NCBI GenBank assembly: GCA_033239005.1
Contig: BSQZ01000022.1
Span: forward strand, 4,869,001 to 4,933,000
Length of the DNA: 64,000 nucleotides
Reading direction: 5' to 3'
Source: Lamellibrachia satsuma
Taxonomy: Eukaryota > Annelida > Polychaeta > Sabellida > Siboglinidae
The translations under genes and the position numbers were made by a program. This document shows, piece by piece, positions 23,155 to 31,559 of the stretch. How positions within the stretch are numbered: the stretch's first letter is position 1; the number at the start of each line of letters is the position of its first letter. Under the pieces are notes generated by a model. The model saw only the letters and a list, made by a program, of their open reading frames with translations. It was not told the DNA's origin and ran no database searches.

Positions 23155-25412
23155 ATACATTGGGACAATGATCACAGTTCAACAAAGGGTCAGTGCATGA
23201 GTCATGATGTAACATTGAAGATGTCTGTTTGTGTGGTTGTGTTGTGTGACAGATTGAAGCCACGCCTGGAAGTCAATGTCGTTGCAGTAAATGAACTTGA
23301 GCGCAGCATGTGGAAAGACATGGTTGAACAGCAGACGACTATGAATAAAGAAGTACCTGCAATTGATACACCTGAATTCGGCCACTACTATTTGGTGATT
23401 TACTGAAAGGGAACGCGTTTTCCAACTTTGATACAATGTGGCTGAAGGAGGTGTTCTATCACAACATTACTTCAGAATCCCCATACTGTTTCGCTAAGGC
23501 CGAGTGCATCCCTTCCATGAACATTCAACCCCTCCATGAACATTCACCACCTCCATGAACATTCACCCCCTTTATGAACATTCACCACCTCCCACACCAA
23601 GTACGGGTGTGTAATTGAGTATCAAGAAGAACACTGGCAACATTATCAGTAGTTACTGCTCCTGGTTTGCAGGGTATGTACGTGTAAGACATTTAGGATA
23701 CCACACATAAGATAGATATTGCAATAATTACTCAATGTTTCACGTGTTACATAGAGTCAATCAATGTGCAAATCGCTAGTTAGAATTATGTTTACAATTG
23801 GGGGCCATCTGCTTTTGGGAGGCAGAGCTGTACACAGGGAGGCCTTTGTTCAGTAGGTTAGCTCAGTTCACTGGCACCCTGCCAATATTCCAAGGACCCA
23901 TGGAGTCGGGAGCCAGTGATCTAATCAGCGTCAGCGTCTAACCCAAGGTTATAGATTTAACAATATAAATAAGGGGGATTTGGGATGATCGAGGCGACTA
24001 TTGGGCAAACACTGGGAGACGATGGTCATTCCCGTCACCCACTGCCGCAGTGCGTCCTGCGAGAATACAGCCTATCGCAGTACGCAGCGAAGCCTTGAAG
24101 GTTAGTACCTGTGACTACCACATATCGGGGTACGGTCGATGAATAAGCCGCAGTCATAGCGGTGTTGGATATTCCATATTTGGATATCCTATTTGAAAGA
24201 ACACACACACAGGGTACGTTTACCTGCTGGTTCAGGTAGCATACAGTTGGGTAGTTTTAGGTTAATTCTCTGGTGGCAGCGAAATATTGGTGAAATGTCA
24301 GGAGTGGAGGTCTATTGAAAAGACCAATGCAGCAGAGAAGGAGCATTGGTGATTCTGGGAGATAGGAAGGCTAATGGACAAAGAACAATAGTCCGATGGC
24401 AAGTGACAACATTGCTACAATGGGGCAGACCATGGTAGCATTAGAACCACATGCGTGTAAGGCGTCAGATAATGCGATATCTGAACAAAGGGATGCCGAC
24501 ATAAAATTTGTACCTTTGTTTACTGCATCCCGTGAGAGGATGAAGGGTATGATTTGTCGAGAACAAAACTGCCAAAATATGTTAGCAGGCTAAATCTCGA
24601 ACCTGTAGATTTCGCAGGAATCGATCGTGAAATTACATTAGCTTACATGGGCAGGCTCAGGGGGTGTTGAGTGACCCAGAAGCTCCGGACAGGGTAAACT
24701 ATGAGAAATTAGTACAGGCCCTGTTCAACAGATTCGAGTCGTAACACCAGTCAGAGGCGGGGCTCAGATGAAGGGCCGCCAACGCCGGAGAGGCGAACCA
24801 CTTGCTGAATTGGCACAGGATATTAAGCGCTTGGTACGGAAAGAAGCTAGCATCGACGTGAAAGAGGGTTTACCGCGTGAACTGTTCAAAGATGCGGTAA
24901 ATGAGGCAGACGTGGAGTGGACAATCTTCCAGGGAAAACCCAGGGGGAACAATGACGCGTTAAGACTGGCACTCGAATATGAAGCTTTCCAAAAGGGCCA
25001 GTCTCGTAGAAGGGAACCAAAATATGCACTGCATTCCACATGTCAGGGTGGTGACGATCAATTTCCATGGATGGCATGAGAGGGTTTTTGCTAAGAACCG
25101 GGACCCGGGTAATTTACCCGGCTATGGCGGTCCATGTACCCGGCTATCGAGCATCGTAGAGGAAGGCCGATTTTTAGTATATCTCGCGTCGGCTAATAAC
25201 CAAACCGCTTTTGTGTTAATCATTGCAGCGTCGACGTCCCACAGACAGGTCAGCGATCGCTGATGATCACGACGTGTGGCAGCAAAACAGCGCCGGTCAA
25301 CAAATGTCATTTTCCGTTAATAAACGACAGTTTAAAATCATTCGCACATATATTTACGCGTCGTCAAAGCATATTTACTTCTCACATTTCGTAGCGTTAC
25401 ATGTGGTTCGTA
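23155..25412. repeat. Repeat block S, copy 2 (left part)
   Basis: Homologous to 14950-17880 with several internal deletions (for example much of 16000-16150 and 16740-17095). It includes a second gag fragment at 24768-25079. It stops at TTCGTA, where Polinton A is inserted, and resumes at 61094. Confidence 0.8.
24768..25079 (+). pseudogene. Retrotransposon gag fragment (block S copy 2)
   Basis: Shorter copy of the gag domain at 17102-17476, with 'EPLAELAQDIKRLVRKEA' preserved and a different, shifted C-terminus. Confidence 0.55.
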
Positions 25413-25621
25413 AGTAGTATACGGAGGCATCTCATACCCCCCTTATCGCATCGATCTATAGATCAAAGGAAGAGATCAAGGTAAATGTCCCTAATATCGC
25501 TCAGAGTGCGCGCAGCCAATGAGAGAGCAGTAGAGCGCCCCCTGGCGAGCGTAGTTGAGCGTAGTGCATGCTGGGTAAGGTAAGCGCCCCCTAGGGACAG
25601 GAGGAGGAACGAATATTGACC
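25413..25621. repeat. Element A left terminal inverted repeat
   Basis: 209 bp, matching the reverse complement of 60878-61093 except for a C-run difference, one transition and an 8-bp duplication on the right. It contains GCGCCCCCTGG and GCGCCCCCTAG motifs. Near identity of the two ends suggests recent activity. Confidence 0.93.
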
Positions 25622-26323
25622 AGTAGTCATCGATGGTGGACATAGGAAAAAAGAAAATACACGTAAAGCACCCACCCACCCACCCACCACCCACCCACGT
25701 AGACACGTGACCGCGTGACCTGAACCGTGACCTGACGGAGTGACCAGTCCGAGTGGTTAGCTAATGTCGACTGGACGTCCGAACGACTGGGAGTTAAGTG
25801 TAAGCCGAGGCGTTTATCCAGCTGTGAGCCGTAGCGCGAGATCAAAGGACGCTAATCGGTACAATGTAGCAAGGGAGCCGAGCTAATCGGCGATAAACAG
25901 CAACTATGTGGCAGAGACGTCATTGATGTGTGTGTTATAGCGGGTTATGTGGAGTGAACAAAAGACGTAATAAAGGTAAAACCGATAAACATAAGGGGAA
26001 TATGTAATAGTTATTAATTAGCCGACATGCATGGCTATAAAATAACCGCTGGACGACGGAAATCGGACCGTTGGATAAATAAAATGTAGCAGGACGAAAA
26101 TGGACTATATATATAATATGGCATTAAATAAAATGTAGCAGGATGAAAATGGACTATGTGGAAAATATAATATGCCAACAAAACGCAATACAAGACGGGA
26201 ATATAAGATGATGCAAACTTTAATACATGAAACAATGCAATACAAGACGGGAATATGCAAACTGTAATACATGAATCAATGACGGTAGTAAAGTTTATTA
26301 AAAATGAACGTTTGTAGAAGTGT
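25622..26323. other. Element A left non-coding region
   Basis: A C-rich CCCACCCACC tract (25672-25697) is followed by AT-rich sequence with repeated AAAATGTAGCAGGA blocks. The reverse complement of TTTATT at 26294-26299 gives a poly(A) signal for the minus-strand gene. The same region, with indels, occupies 38204-38852 in B. No gene was seen. Confidence 0.6.
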
Positions 26324-27305
26324 TCATTCGGGCTGACGGTTGAAAGCCGGCAAGAGTGAGCGGCGAACTGAACGCGCAGTCAACTTGCGGGCCAATGCAA
26401 TACGGAGGGAGACGGAGCGTCGTCGACGGAAGAGGGTCGGATGATGGATAGGGCCGTCTCTGTTAAGGTGACGCAAAATAGGGAGGGGTGACGGGGCATG
26501 TAACAGCAGGAGTTGGTGCATGACGCACTCCCACTGTAACATGTGAGCCCTGAATGCGAGACGGAAATCGTCCGAGTCCTCGTGAGTGTCGGAGGCGACG
26601 GCGGCGGCGATATCATCGTCGTCGTCGTCGTCGACGTCCCACACCTCAGGGACTGTAGAAGTACGATATCCAGGTCCGTAATAGAATTCAATGTCCGACA
26701 TGACATGACGCCAACGGCTTGCATGGTCGGCGAATGCCGTCAGGAGACCGGCGTCGTACAACTCGTCTCGAAATAGCTCTGTCGCCTGACAGGCCCGGCG
26801 GTGGACTGTCGTGACGAGCAACTGTGTCATTACGCATGCCCAGTGAAAGCGAGGTATTCTGTAAGTAAAGGACACAACCAGAGTGAGAACATGCATAGAC
26901 ATCTATATATATATATATATAACAGACGTAACCAAGCAACGAGGTAATACGAAACCGATCGGCTGGCAAGCCGCTACATATGGAACTTGGACCCGACGAA
27001 CACACGGCGAGACATGTATACACAGGAACGATAGAACAGTATGTACAGTGAAAAGAGTTATTATCTATGTACAGTTATGTAGAGCTATGAAAGTATAATA
27101 GTAATAAATAAATAAATAAATAAATAAATAAAAGAAATACTCACACACGACGCATTAGTGGGAGCAACGCATCTCCCATAACACTGAGAAGAGTCAAAAA
27201 CTCTGCAAAGTCGAGCACCATAACGACAGGAGGCATGATGAACGGTATCGAAGGCAATGGCGGTTGTAATGACGACACGACGAACGCAGCGTCTATATAT
27301 ACCAT
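26324..27305 (-). CDS. Two-exon minus-strand gene, unknown acidic/basic protein (A)
   Basis: Exon 1 runs 27305-27145 and exon 2 runs 26858-26324. The donor is GTGAGT (27144-27139) and the acceptor is TTTACTTACAG. The split codon keeps the frame, giving about 231 residues. Exon 1 is hydrophobic and proline-rich ('MVYIDAAFVVSS'). Exon 2 has two related segments ('HWACVMTQLL' and 'QWECVMHQLL') around an Asp run, then an Arg-rich tail ('RRRRSVSLRIALARKL'). Splice sites and frames are conserved in B. No family was recognised. It is divergent from the NADAR gene and may share a promoter region with it. The model is inferred. Confidence 0.6.
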
Positions 27306-27508
27306 GCTAGAAATAAACCAGACAGCTGACGCAACCCGAGGAACAATACGACACTAATGAGAAAACAGATAAGCGGCCGGCAACTGTCAGCCTACCGACA
27401 CCGGGCATCCATCACGCAAGGAAAAAGTGGGGGTGACTAGTACTCGAGAGCGCTAGAACGGCGTGTATTTAAGACAGTAACTGTACAATTTAACGTTATA
27501 AAGTCACC
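27306..27508. promoter_or_regulatory. Divergent intergenic region upstream of NADAR gene (A)
   Basis: The 200-bp gap between the minus-strand gene and the NADAR gene contains TATTTAAG at about 27465 and TTATAAAG at about 27497 near the NADAR start. It is almost identical in B (39864-40066), which is more conservation than most non-coding parts show. Confidence 0.45.
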
Positions 27509-27973
27509 ATGAACCGTGATATACGCTTCAGAGGCGGTCGCCATTTCCTGTCAAACTTCTACGTGTGCAGGATACGTGTGTGGAATAAAGAATTTACGAG
27601 TGTCGAAAGCGCTTACCAATGGCGGAAATGCATGCATCACGGTGACCTGCAAACCGCAGAAAAAATGCTGTCCACGCGCACTGGTCTACAGGCGAAACAC
27701 CTCAGCAAGAGCATACGAGAAAAAGAACAGTTACGCGCATCGTGGAACGAACAACGATATTCACTAATGTATGCGTTAGTTGCTGTTAAATATCGCGACC
27801 CAACCCTACGTAAACGACTCCTAGACACTGGGTATTCCCAGTTGCAGGAATGGGTCAAGAGTCGTGAAGGATACTGGGGGGCGCTAACATACAGCGGTCA
27901 AGCCGGTCAGAACATGCTAGGACATATACTCGAGCGAGTACGCGAGTTCATTCGATTGCATCAGCAGACGTAA
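27509..27973 (+). CDS. NADAR-domain protein (YbiA-like N-glycosidase fold), element A
   Basis: The 154-residue protein shows the NADAR/DUF1768 pattern: 'FLSNFY' at 13-18, 'ESAYQWRK' at 33-40 with the conserved Glu, 'AKHLSKSIR' near 62-70, 'LLDTGYSQLQEW' near 104-115, 'YWG' at 122-124 and 'GQNMLG' at 133-138. The length is typical for a single-domain member. Family knowledge: NADAR proteins act on ADP-ribose-like N-glycosidic substrates; some reverse nucleic-acid ADP-ribosylation and others handle riboflavin intermediates. In a virus-like element it could counter host ADP-ribosylation or NAD-based defence, which is inference. The B copy is almost identical. Confidence 0.85.
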   Translation: MNRDIRFRGGRHFLSNFYVCRIRVWNKEFTSVESAYQWRKCMHHGDLQTAEKMLSTRTGLQAKHLSKSIREKEQLRASWNEQRYSLMYALVAVKYRDPTLRKRLLDTGYSQLQEWVKSREGYWGALTYSGQAGQNMLGHILERVREFIRLHQQT

Positions 27974-28094
27974 TGCGAGCCGGTCACAAGACCGGTGAAC
28001 AGAGTACAGCGAGATATAGATGCCAGACATCCAGCATCACGCGCGCACGACCAAGGGTTGTGATAAGAAATCGCGCCATAGGCAGTTGGAGGTG

Positions 28095-28102
28095 TATATA
28101 AA
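28095..28102 (+). promoter_or_regulatory. TATA box of the early-like unit (A)
   Basis: TATATAAA lies 96 bp upstream of the leader ATG at 28191, leaving room for a ~65-nt 5' UTR. It is conserved at 40653-40660 in B. Confidence 0.7.
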
Positions 28103-28190
28103 CCCGGCGCAGAGTGAACGAGACACACAACCACACTTCGATTTACAGACGACTTCAAGACCACTAGCAGCAGCACGCAGAGAGAGAGAA

Positions 28191-28661
28191 ATGGCCGCCC
28201 AAGACGTCGATATGATGATGACAGTCAGCCAACTCGAGAGACAGGTAGGTAACGGGACTTATATATTTAGACGGCCGTTAACCATAGTACAATGTGCTGT
28301 TCAAGACAAATATATAGTTTATCCATCATGTCAGCAGTGTAACAAACGTGTGAGTCCCGAAAACAACGGGTATGTGTGTCCGGTTCATCGATGGCAGCGT
28401 GGTGTAGTGTATCAGTTCGCTATGCGTATCCTCCTACAAGACGCCATCGGTAGTGAAGTGTGGGCAACCCTATTTAATGCCAAGGCTGTCCAGGTGTTGG
28501 GATTCACTGCTAACGAATACATGAGCATGAAAGGAGACGCCGAACGGTATGCAGCACTGGACATGTTGCGGGGGGCCCAAGTCATGGTGACCGTTAGGAA
28601 ACGCGAGGCGGGACAGTATGTAAATTACACGGTGTCAGACATGGAAATAGTCACAGTGTGA
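28191..28661 (+). CDS. RPA-like OB-fold ssDNA-binding protein (A)
   Basis: The 156-residue protein resembles the C-terminal OB domain (DBD-C) of replication protein A large subunit: a zinc ribbon made by 'YPSCQQCNKRV' (Cys47, Cys50) and 'YVCPVH' (Cys63, His66), then 'VVYQFAMRILLQDAIGSEVWATLF' and 'QVLGFTANEY'. It probably coats single-stranded DNA during protein-primed replication by the element's polymerase. The start at 28191 is preferred over the upstream ATG at 28020 because it lies after the TATA box. The first 18 codons end at a strong splice donor (CAG/GTAGGT at 28244/28245), so this ORF may be the unspliced product of a shared leader. Confidence 0.75.
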   Translation: MAAQDVDMMMTVSQLERQVGNGTYIFRRPLTIVQCAVQDKYIVYPSCQQCNKRVSPENNGYVCPVHRWQRGVVYQFAMRILLQDAIGSEVWATLFNAKAVQVLGFTANEYMSMKGDAERYAALDMLRGAQVMVTVRKREAGQYVNYTVSDMEIVTV

Positions 28662-28677
28662 ATCCATCTGTTGACAG

Positions 28678-29319
28678 GCTACTGCGACCGGAAGCAGTGA
28701 CAAACAGGCTACTGCGACCGGAAGCAGTGACGTCATCGACAGCGATGGACGCTCTAAGGTAATGGAATGGTTACATGCTAATAGCTCGGAGATACTATTC
28801 ACCTCCTCTGCGGACAGCTGTTCACCGCCACCATTAATTAGAATATCAGATGACTCGGACGATAGTGCGTCACAGCGTGACGTCATATCCATAAGCAGTA
28901 GCGATGATATGGAGGCTACGGTGAGTGGTTTAGATAGGCTACGTGATCGAGCCGAAGCCATGACGAACGAACAAACCTTCTATAAGGCACTAGAGGTCGC
29001 CAGCGTGCAATTTGCCTGTGACGAGGTGCAACGCATAATGCATTTAAATGATGATGATACGGAACGTTACGTACCATCGGTCAGCATGGTCATGCACGTG
29101 TTGCGGTGGCTATCGATAGATGTCATCGCAACGTGTGGGAACATGAAATGGCGTCAGCAAGTGACAGATTTGGTTAGAAAGAGTATGTACGCCCAATACA
29201 ACGATATACAGGGCGACGTGGATGAAAATATGTCGAATGTAACCGATTCTTTCTATTCAACAGACGGGTCTAACGCAGCTGGAGACAGCATACAAGCGCC
29301 AGTTGGACGATCTTTATGA
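28678..29319 (+). CDS. SIM-containing protein, spliced exon (A)
   Basis: The ATG at 28762 opens a 185-residue frame, but the same frame is open back to a CTGTTGACAG acceptor ending at 28677. Joining there to the leader donor at 28244 keeps the frame, predicting about 231 residues. Two tandem motifs of the hydrophobic-hydrophobic-x-hydrophobic plus acidic/Ser type ('LIRISDDSDD', 'VISISSSDD') look like SUMO-interaction motifs. A helical part follows with 'FYKALEVASVQFACDEVQRI' and 'MVMHVLRWLSIDVIA'. The family was not recognised. Acceptor, frame and both motifs are conserved in B with in-frame indels. Confidence 0.6.
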   Translation, partial: ATATGSSDKQATATGSSDVIDSDGRSKVMEWLHANSSEILFTSSADSCSPPPLIRISDDSDDSASQRDVISISSSDDMEATVSGLDRLRDRAEAMTNEQTFYKALEVASVQFACDEVQRIMHLNDDDTERYVPSVSMVMHVLRWLSIDVIATCGNMKWRQQVTDLVRKSMYAQYNDIQGDVDENMSNVTDSFYSTDGSNAAGDSIQAPVGRSL

Positions 29320-30090
29320 TGCAGATGACGAGGACGAGGTGACGCCATCGGGGAAACGGCAGAAGACAGGCCCGGTAGATGAATATCCAGAGACACAGGA
29401 AATACCGTGGGGATCCTCGTCGGAGACTGAGTCGGATGATGAGGCGACAGATGACAACACCAGAGGGGGGGGGTGGTGGTGGCGGCGACGCAGCAGTTAC
29501 CGTGGGGTCCTGTGGAAAATCTATCGGACACTGAGAATGAGGAGGAGGATGTCGAAGATCCTTGTATCATCAAGACCCCCCCTCATTACTATAATGACGT
29601 GGATGAAGAAGCCATCGCCTCATCCCCAGCACCCGAGAAAGACGATGACGACAAGGACTTCGAGTTCAGTCCCGCGTCGCCACCACTGATAGCAAGCACG
29701 CAAGTTGAGAGGGCATCATCATCAGCATCACCACCGAGACTCTATGTGTTCCCGGACGAAACCGTCGTTGTGACACCAGACGGCGGACACATCCACATAC
29801 CAGATCAACACACTATCACTCACCCGAAGCCGTCGACCGTCGAGGACGAAGACACCGATGAGGACGAGTCCGCGGCCACCCAAGAGCGCAAGGTGCGTTT
29901 CCGAACGATGGAGAAAAGCATTGTACAAATAATAACGAATCAGTGGTGGGCATCCGTCCCATCCACGGTAGAGGAAGTGACCGAGGACGTTTGCCAAACA
30001 CTGGCAGCTACGATACTGTCGGCAGCGTTTCAAGCAGTAATGGTGGCGTATGCTCGTAGTAACATCCGTGTCGACAACCGTAGGTTGTGA
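29264..30090 (+). pseudogene. Acidic nuclear-type protein exon, G-run frameshift (A)
   Basis: After an acceptor TTCTATTCAACAG (ends 29263) the frame is open in phase 0 with the leader exon and encodes a Lys/Gln-rich start, an acidic 'DADDEDE' stretch, an NLS-like 'GKRQK', then Ser/Asp/Pro-rich sequence with 'QLPWGPVENLSDTENEEE'. A run of nine G at 29465-29473 shifts the frame relative to B; downstream, 29473-30090 continues in the corrected frame to a stop. A conserved donor (AAG/GTGCGT, 29892/29893) lies before the unspliced C-terminus. It may be an early regulatory protein; no family was recognised. Confidence 0.5.
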
Positions 30091-30131
30091 ACAGTATTCA
30101 GGAGGTGGTTAGTATAACCACGGTATATGAA

Positions 30132-30134
30132 CAT

Positions 30135-30178
<44 letters not shown>

Positions 30179-30253
30179 TTGTTGTTAATTAGGAGTAACA
30201 TTATAACCACGGTATATGAACATTAGTATTATTATTATTATTATTATTATTAT
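30132..30253. repeat. (AGT)n and (ATT)n microsatellites (A)
   Basis: About 15 AGT units at 30133-30178 and an ATT run at 30226-30253 precede alternative exon X. The B counterpart at 42786-42836 is (AGT)n with interruptions. Confidence 0.85.
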
Positions 30254-30266
30254 TGTTGTTATGTAG

Positions 30267-30368
30267 ATTGAAGTTTACGACGAGGCACCCGTACTCCCAG
30301 CCAGCATTCGGAAGCGAGCTGGAGTATTGAACGGTCCTTATATGATGTCAACAGAATATTATTATTAG
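30267..30368 (+). CDS. Candidate alternative terminal exon X (A)
   Basis: A TTGTTGTTATGTAG acceptor-like sequence is followed at once by a phase-0 frame of 33 codons ending in TAG. It contains 'DEAPVLPASIRKR'. In B (42872-42970) the frame, stop and 'DEAPVLPASIR' are kept with an in-frame length change. It could be spliced from the donor at 29892. Confidence 0.5.
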   Translation: MEVYDEAPVLPASIRKRAGVLNGPYMMSTEYYY

Positions 30369-30445
30369 TAAACATAACCGAGGTAGTAGGTAGTATTAAG
30401 TAATATGGAGTGAAATGTTAGTATATATTTTAATTTGTTCTGTAG

Positions 30446-30550
30446 GATGATGACGTACCTGTGCGACCGATTGAAGCGCGTAGGCGTGCAAGTCGTCAAT
30501 TAATAACGCTACTAATAGAATATATCATATCGACGCACGATGAACAATAG
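30446..30550 (+). CDS. Candidate alternative terminal exon Y (A)
   Basis: TTTGTTCTGTAG is followed by 34 codons and TAG. The peptide starts with Asp residues, then 'VPVRPIEARRRASRQL' and a hydrophobic helix-like end. B (43030-43140) has two extra Asp codons but otherwise one substitution, which implies selection on the frame. Confidence 0.55.
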   Translation, partial: DDDVPVRPIEARRRASRQLITLLIEYIISTHDEQ

Positions 30551-30568
30551 GTGTATTTCTTTATGTAG

Positions 30569-30703
30569 GAGGAGGTGAAGGAGGAGGTGAAGGAGGAGAA
30601 TGAGGAGACACCCGTACTAGCACGAGACGAGAGGACACGTGCACTACATAGTCTATTACAAATAATTATTGATTTCATGGTAGAAACGCCGGCATTTAAT
30701 TAG
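30569..30703 (+). CDS. Candidate alternative terminal exon Z (A)
   Basis: TTTCTTTATGTAG is followed by 44 codons and TAG. A Glu/Lys-rich start leads to 'ETPVLARDERTRALHSL' and an Ile-rich helix. In B (43159-43293) length and frame are identical. A 34-bp tandem copy of its last bases follows at 30709 in A only. X, Y and Z share the plan acidic, xPV, basic, hydrophobic helix, stop. Confidence 0.55.
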   Translation, partial: EEVKEEVKEENEETPVLARDERTRALHSLLQIIIDFMVETPAFN

Positions 30704-30879
30704 TAGCTTTCATGGTAGAAACGCCGGCATTTAATTAGTAGCTCTCTCTCTCTCTCTCTCTGTTATTGTATTTAGTCATATTACAGATACTTATTCATTG
30801 TATGGTAGAAACGTAGTCATATTAAGAAGCACCGTTTGCAACGGTAGCTCTCTCTTGTATTACATAGAGTAATAGTTCT

Positions 30880-30934
<55 letters not shown>

Positions 30935-31189
30935 GACTTATATAGTACATCATCACCATCATTGCACGTAACCTCTGTCGCGGTGTAAAAGCCCACAAGT
31001 TAATAATCATGTTACTAGCCACTGGCGTGTCGATAATCGAACGTAAGCTAGGGTCCCTGTCGAGGATGGAACACTCCCACAAACCGTACAGTCATCATCA
31101 TAGTAGTTATATAAGTCTAACCGTGTATATGTATATGTATAATATGTATATGTCTATGTCTATGTCTATGGCAGTATATACTCAATAAA
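30704..31189 (+). terminator. 3' UTR-like region with poly(A) signal (A)
   Basis: CT repeat (30743-30761), TA repeat (30882-30931), two degenerate copies of the CTCTGGCG-type motif (for example ACCTCTGTCGCGG at 30970) and AATAAA at 31184-31189. No other signal of this kind follows the early-like ORFs, so they probably share it. Confidence 0.6.
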
Positions 31190-31321
31190 AGTCATACAAT
31201 GATTGAAACGTGTTGTCAGTGGTGTTGCCATGGTATACATAGGTGAAAGAGAACCAGTAGCCATCGATATCGGACACACAGTAGCCAATACCACAGGATC
31301 GCACCTTAGGTCATACACCCT

Positions 31322-31496
31322 TCACCACCACCACCACCACCACCACCACCACCACCACCACCACCACCACCACCACCACCACCACCACCACCACCACCAC
31401 CACCACCACCACCACCACCACCACCACCACCACCACCACCACCACCACCACCACCACCACCACCACCACCACCACCACCACCACCACCACCACCAC
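31322..31496. repeat. (CAC)n trinucleotide repeat (A)
   Basis: About 58 CAC units between the upstream poly(A) signal and the polymerase TATA box. Frames through it (poly-His, poly-Gly) are artefacts. B has only about 18 units (43932-43984). Confidence 0.95.
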
Positions 31497-31502
31497 ACGT
31501 AC

Positions 31503-31509
31503 TATATAG
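31503..31509 (+). promoter_or_regulatory. TATA box of polymerase gene (A)
   Basis: TATATAG lies 57 bp before the polymerase ATG and is followed by a CT-rich stretch. It is conserved in B at about 43990. Confidence 0.5.
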
Positions 31510-31559
31510 CTGTACTAAGGACCACTCTCTCTCTCTCAGTTGTAGACACGTAGAGCAGC

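Noticed and set aside
28020..28190. N-terminal extension of the RPA-like protein from the ATG at 28020
   Set aside because: It lies upstream of and across the TATA box, and the extension is not conserved as protein in B.
28745..28762. Splice donor CTAAG/GTAATG as a second leader exon
   Set aside because: The five-codon frame ends in phase 2 and does not match the phase-0 acceptors; the SIM-protein frame runs straight through it.
31203..31553. Poly-histidine and poly-glycine open frames
   Set aside because: They are translations of the CAC microsatellite and its complement; B has only a short tract and no conserved frame around it.
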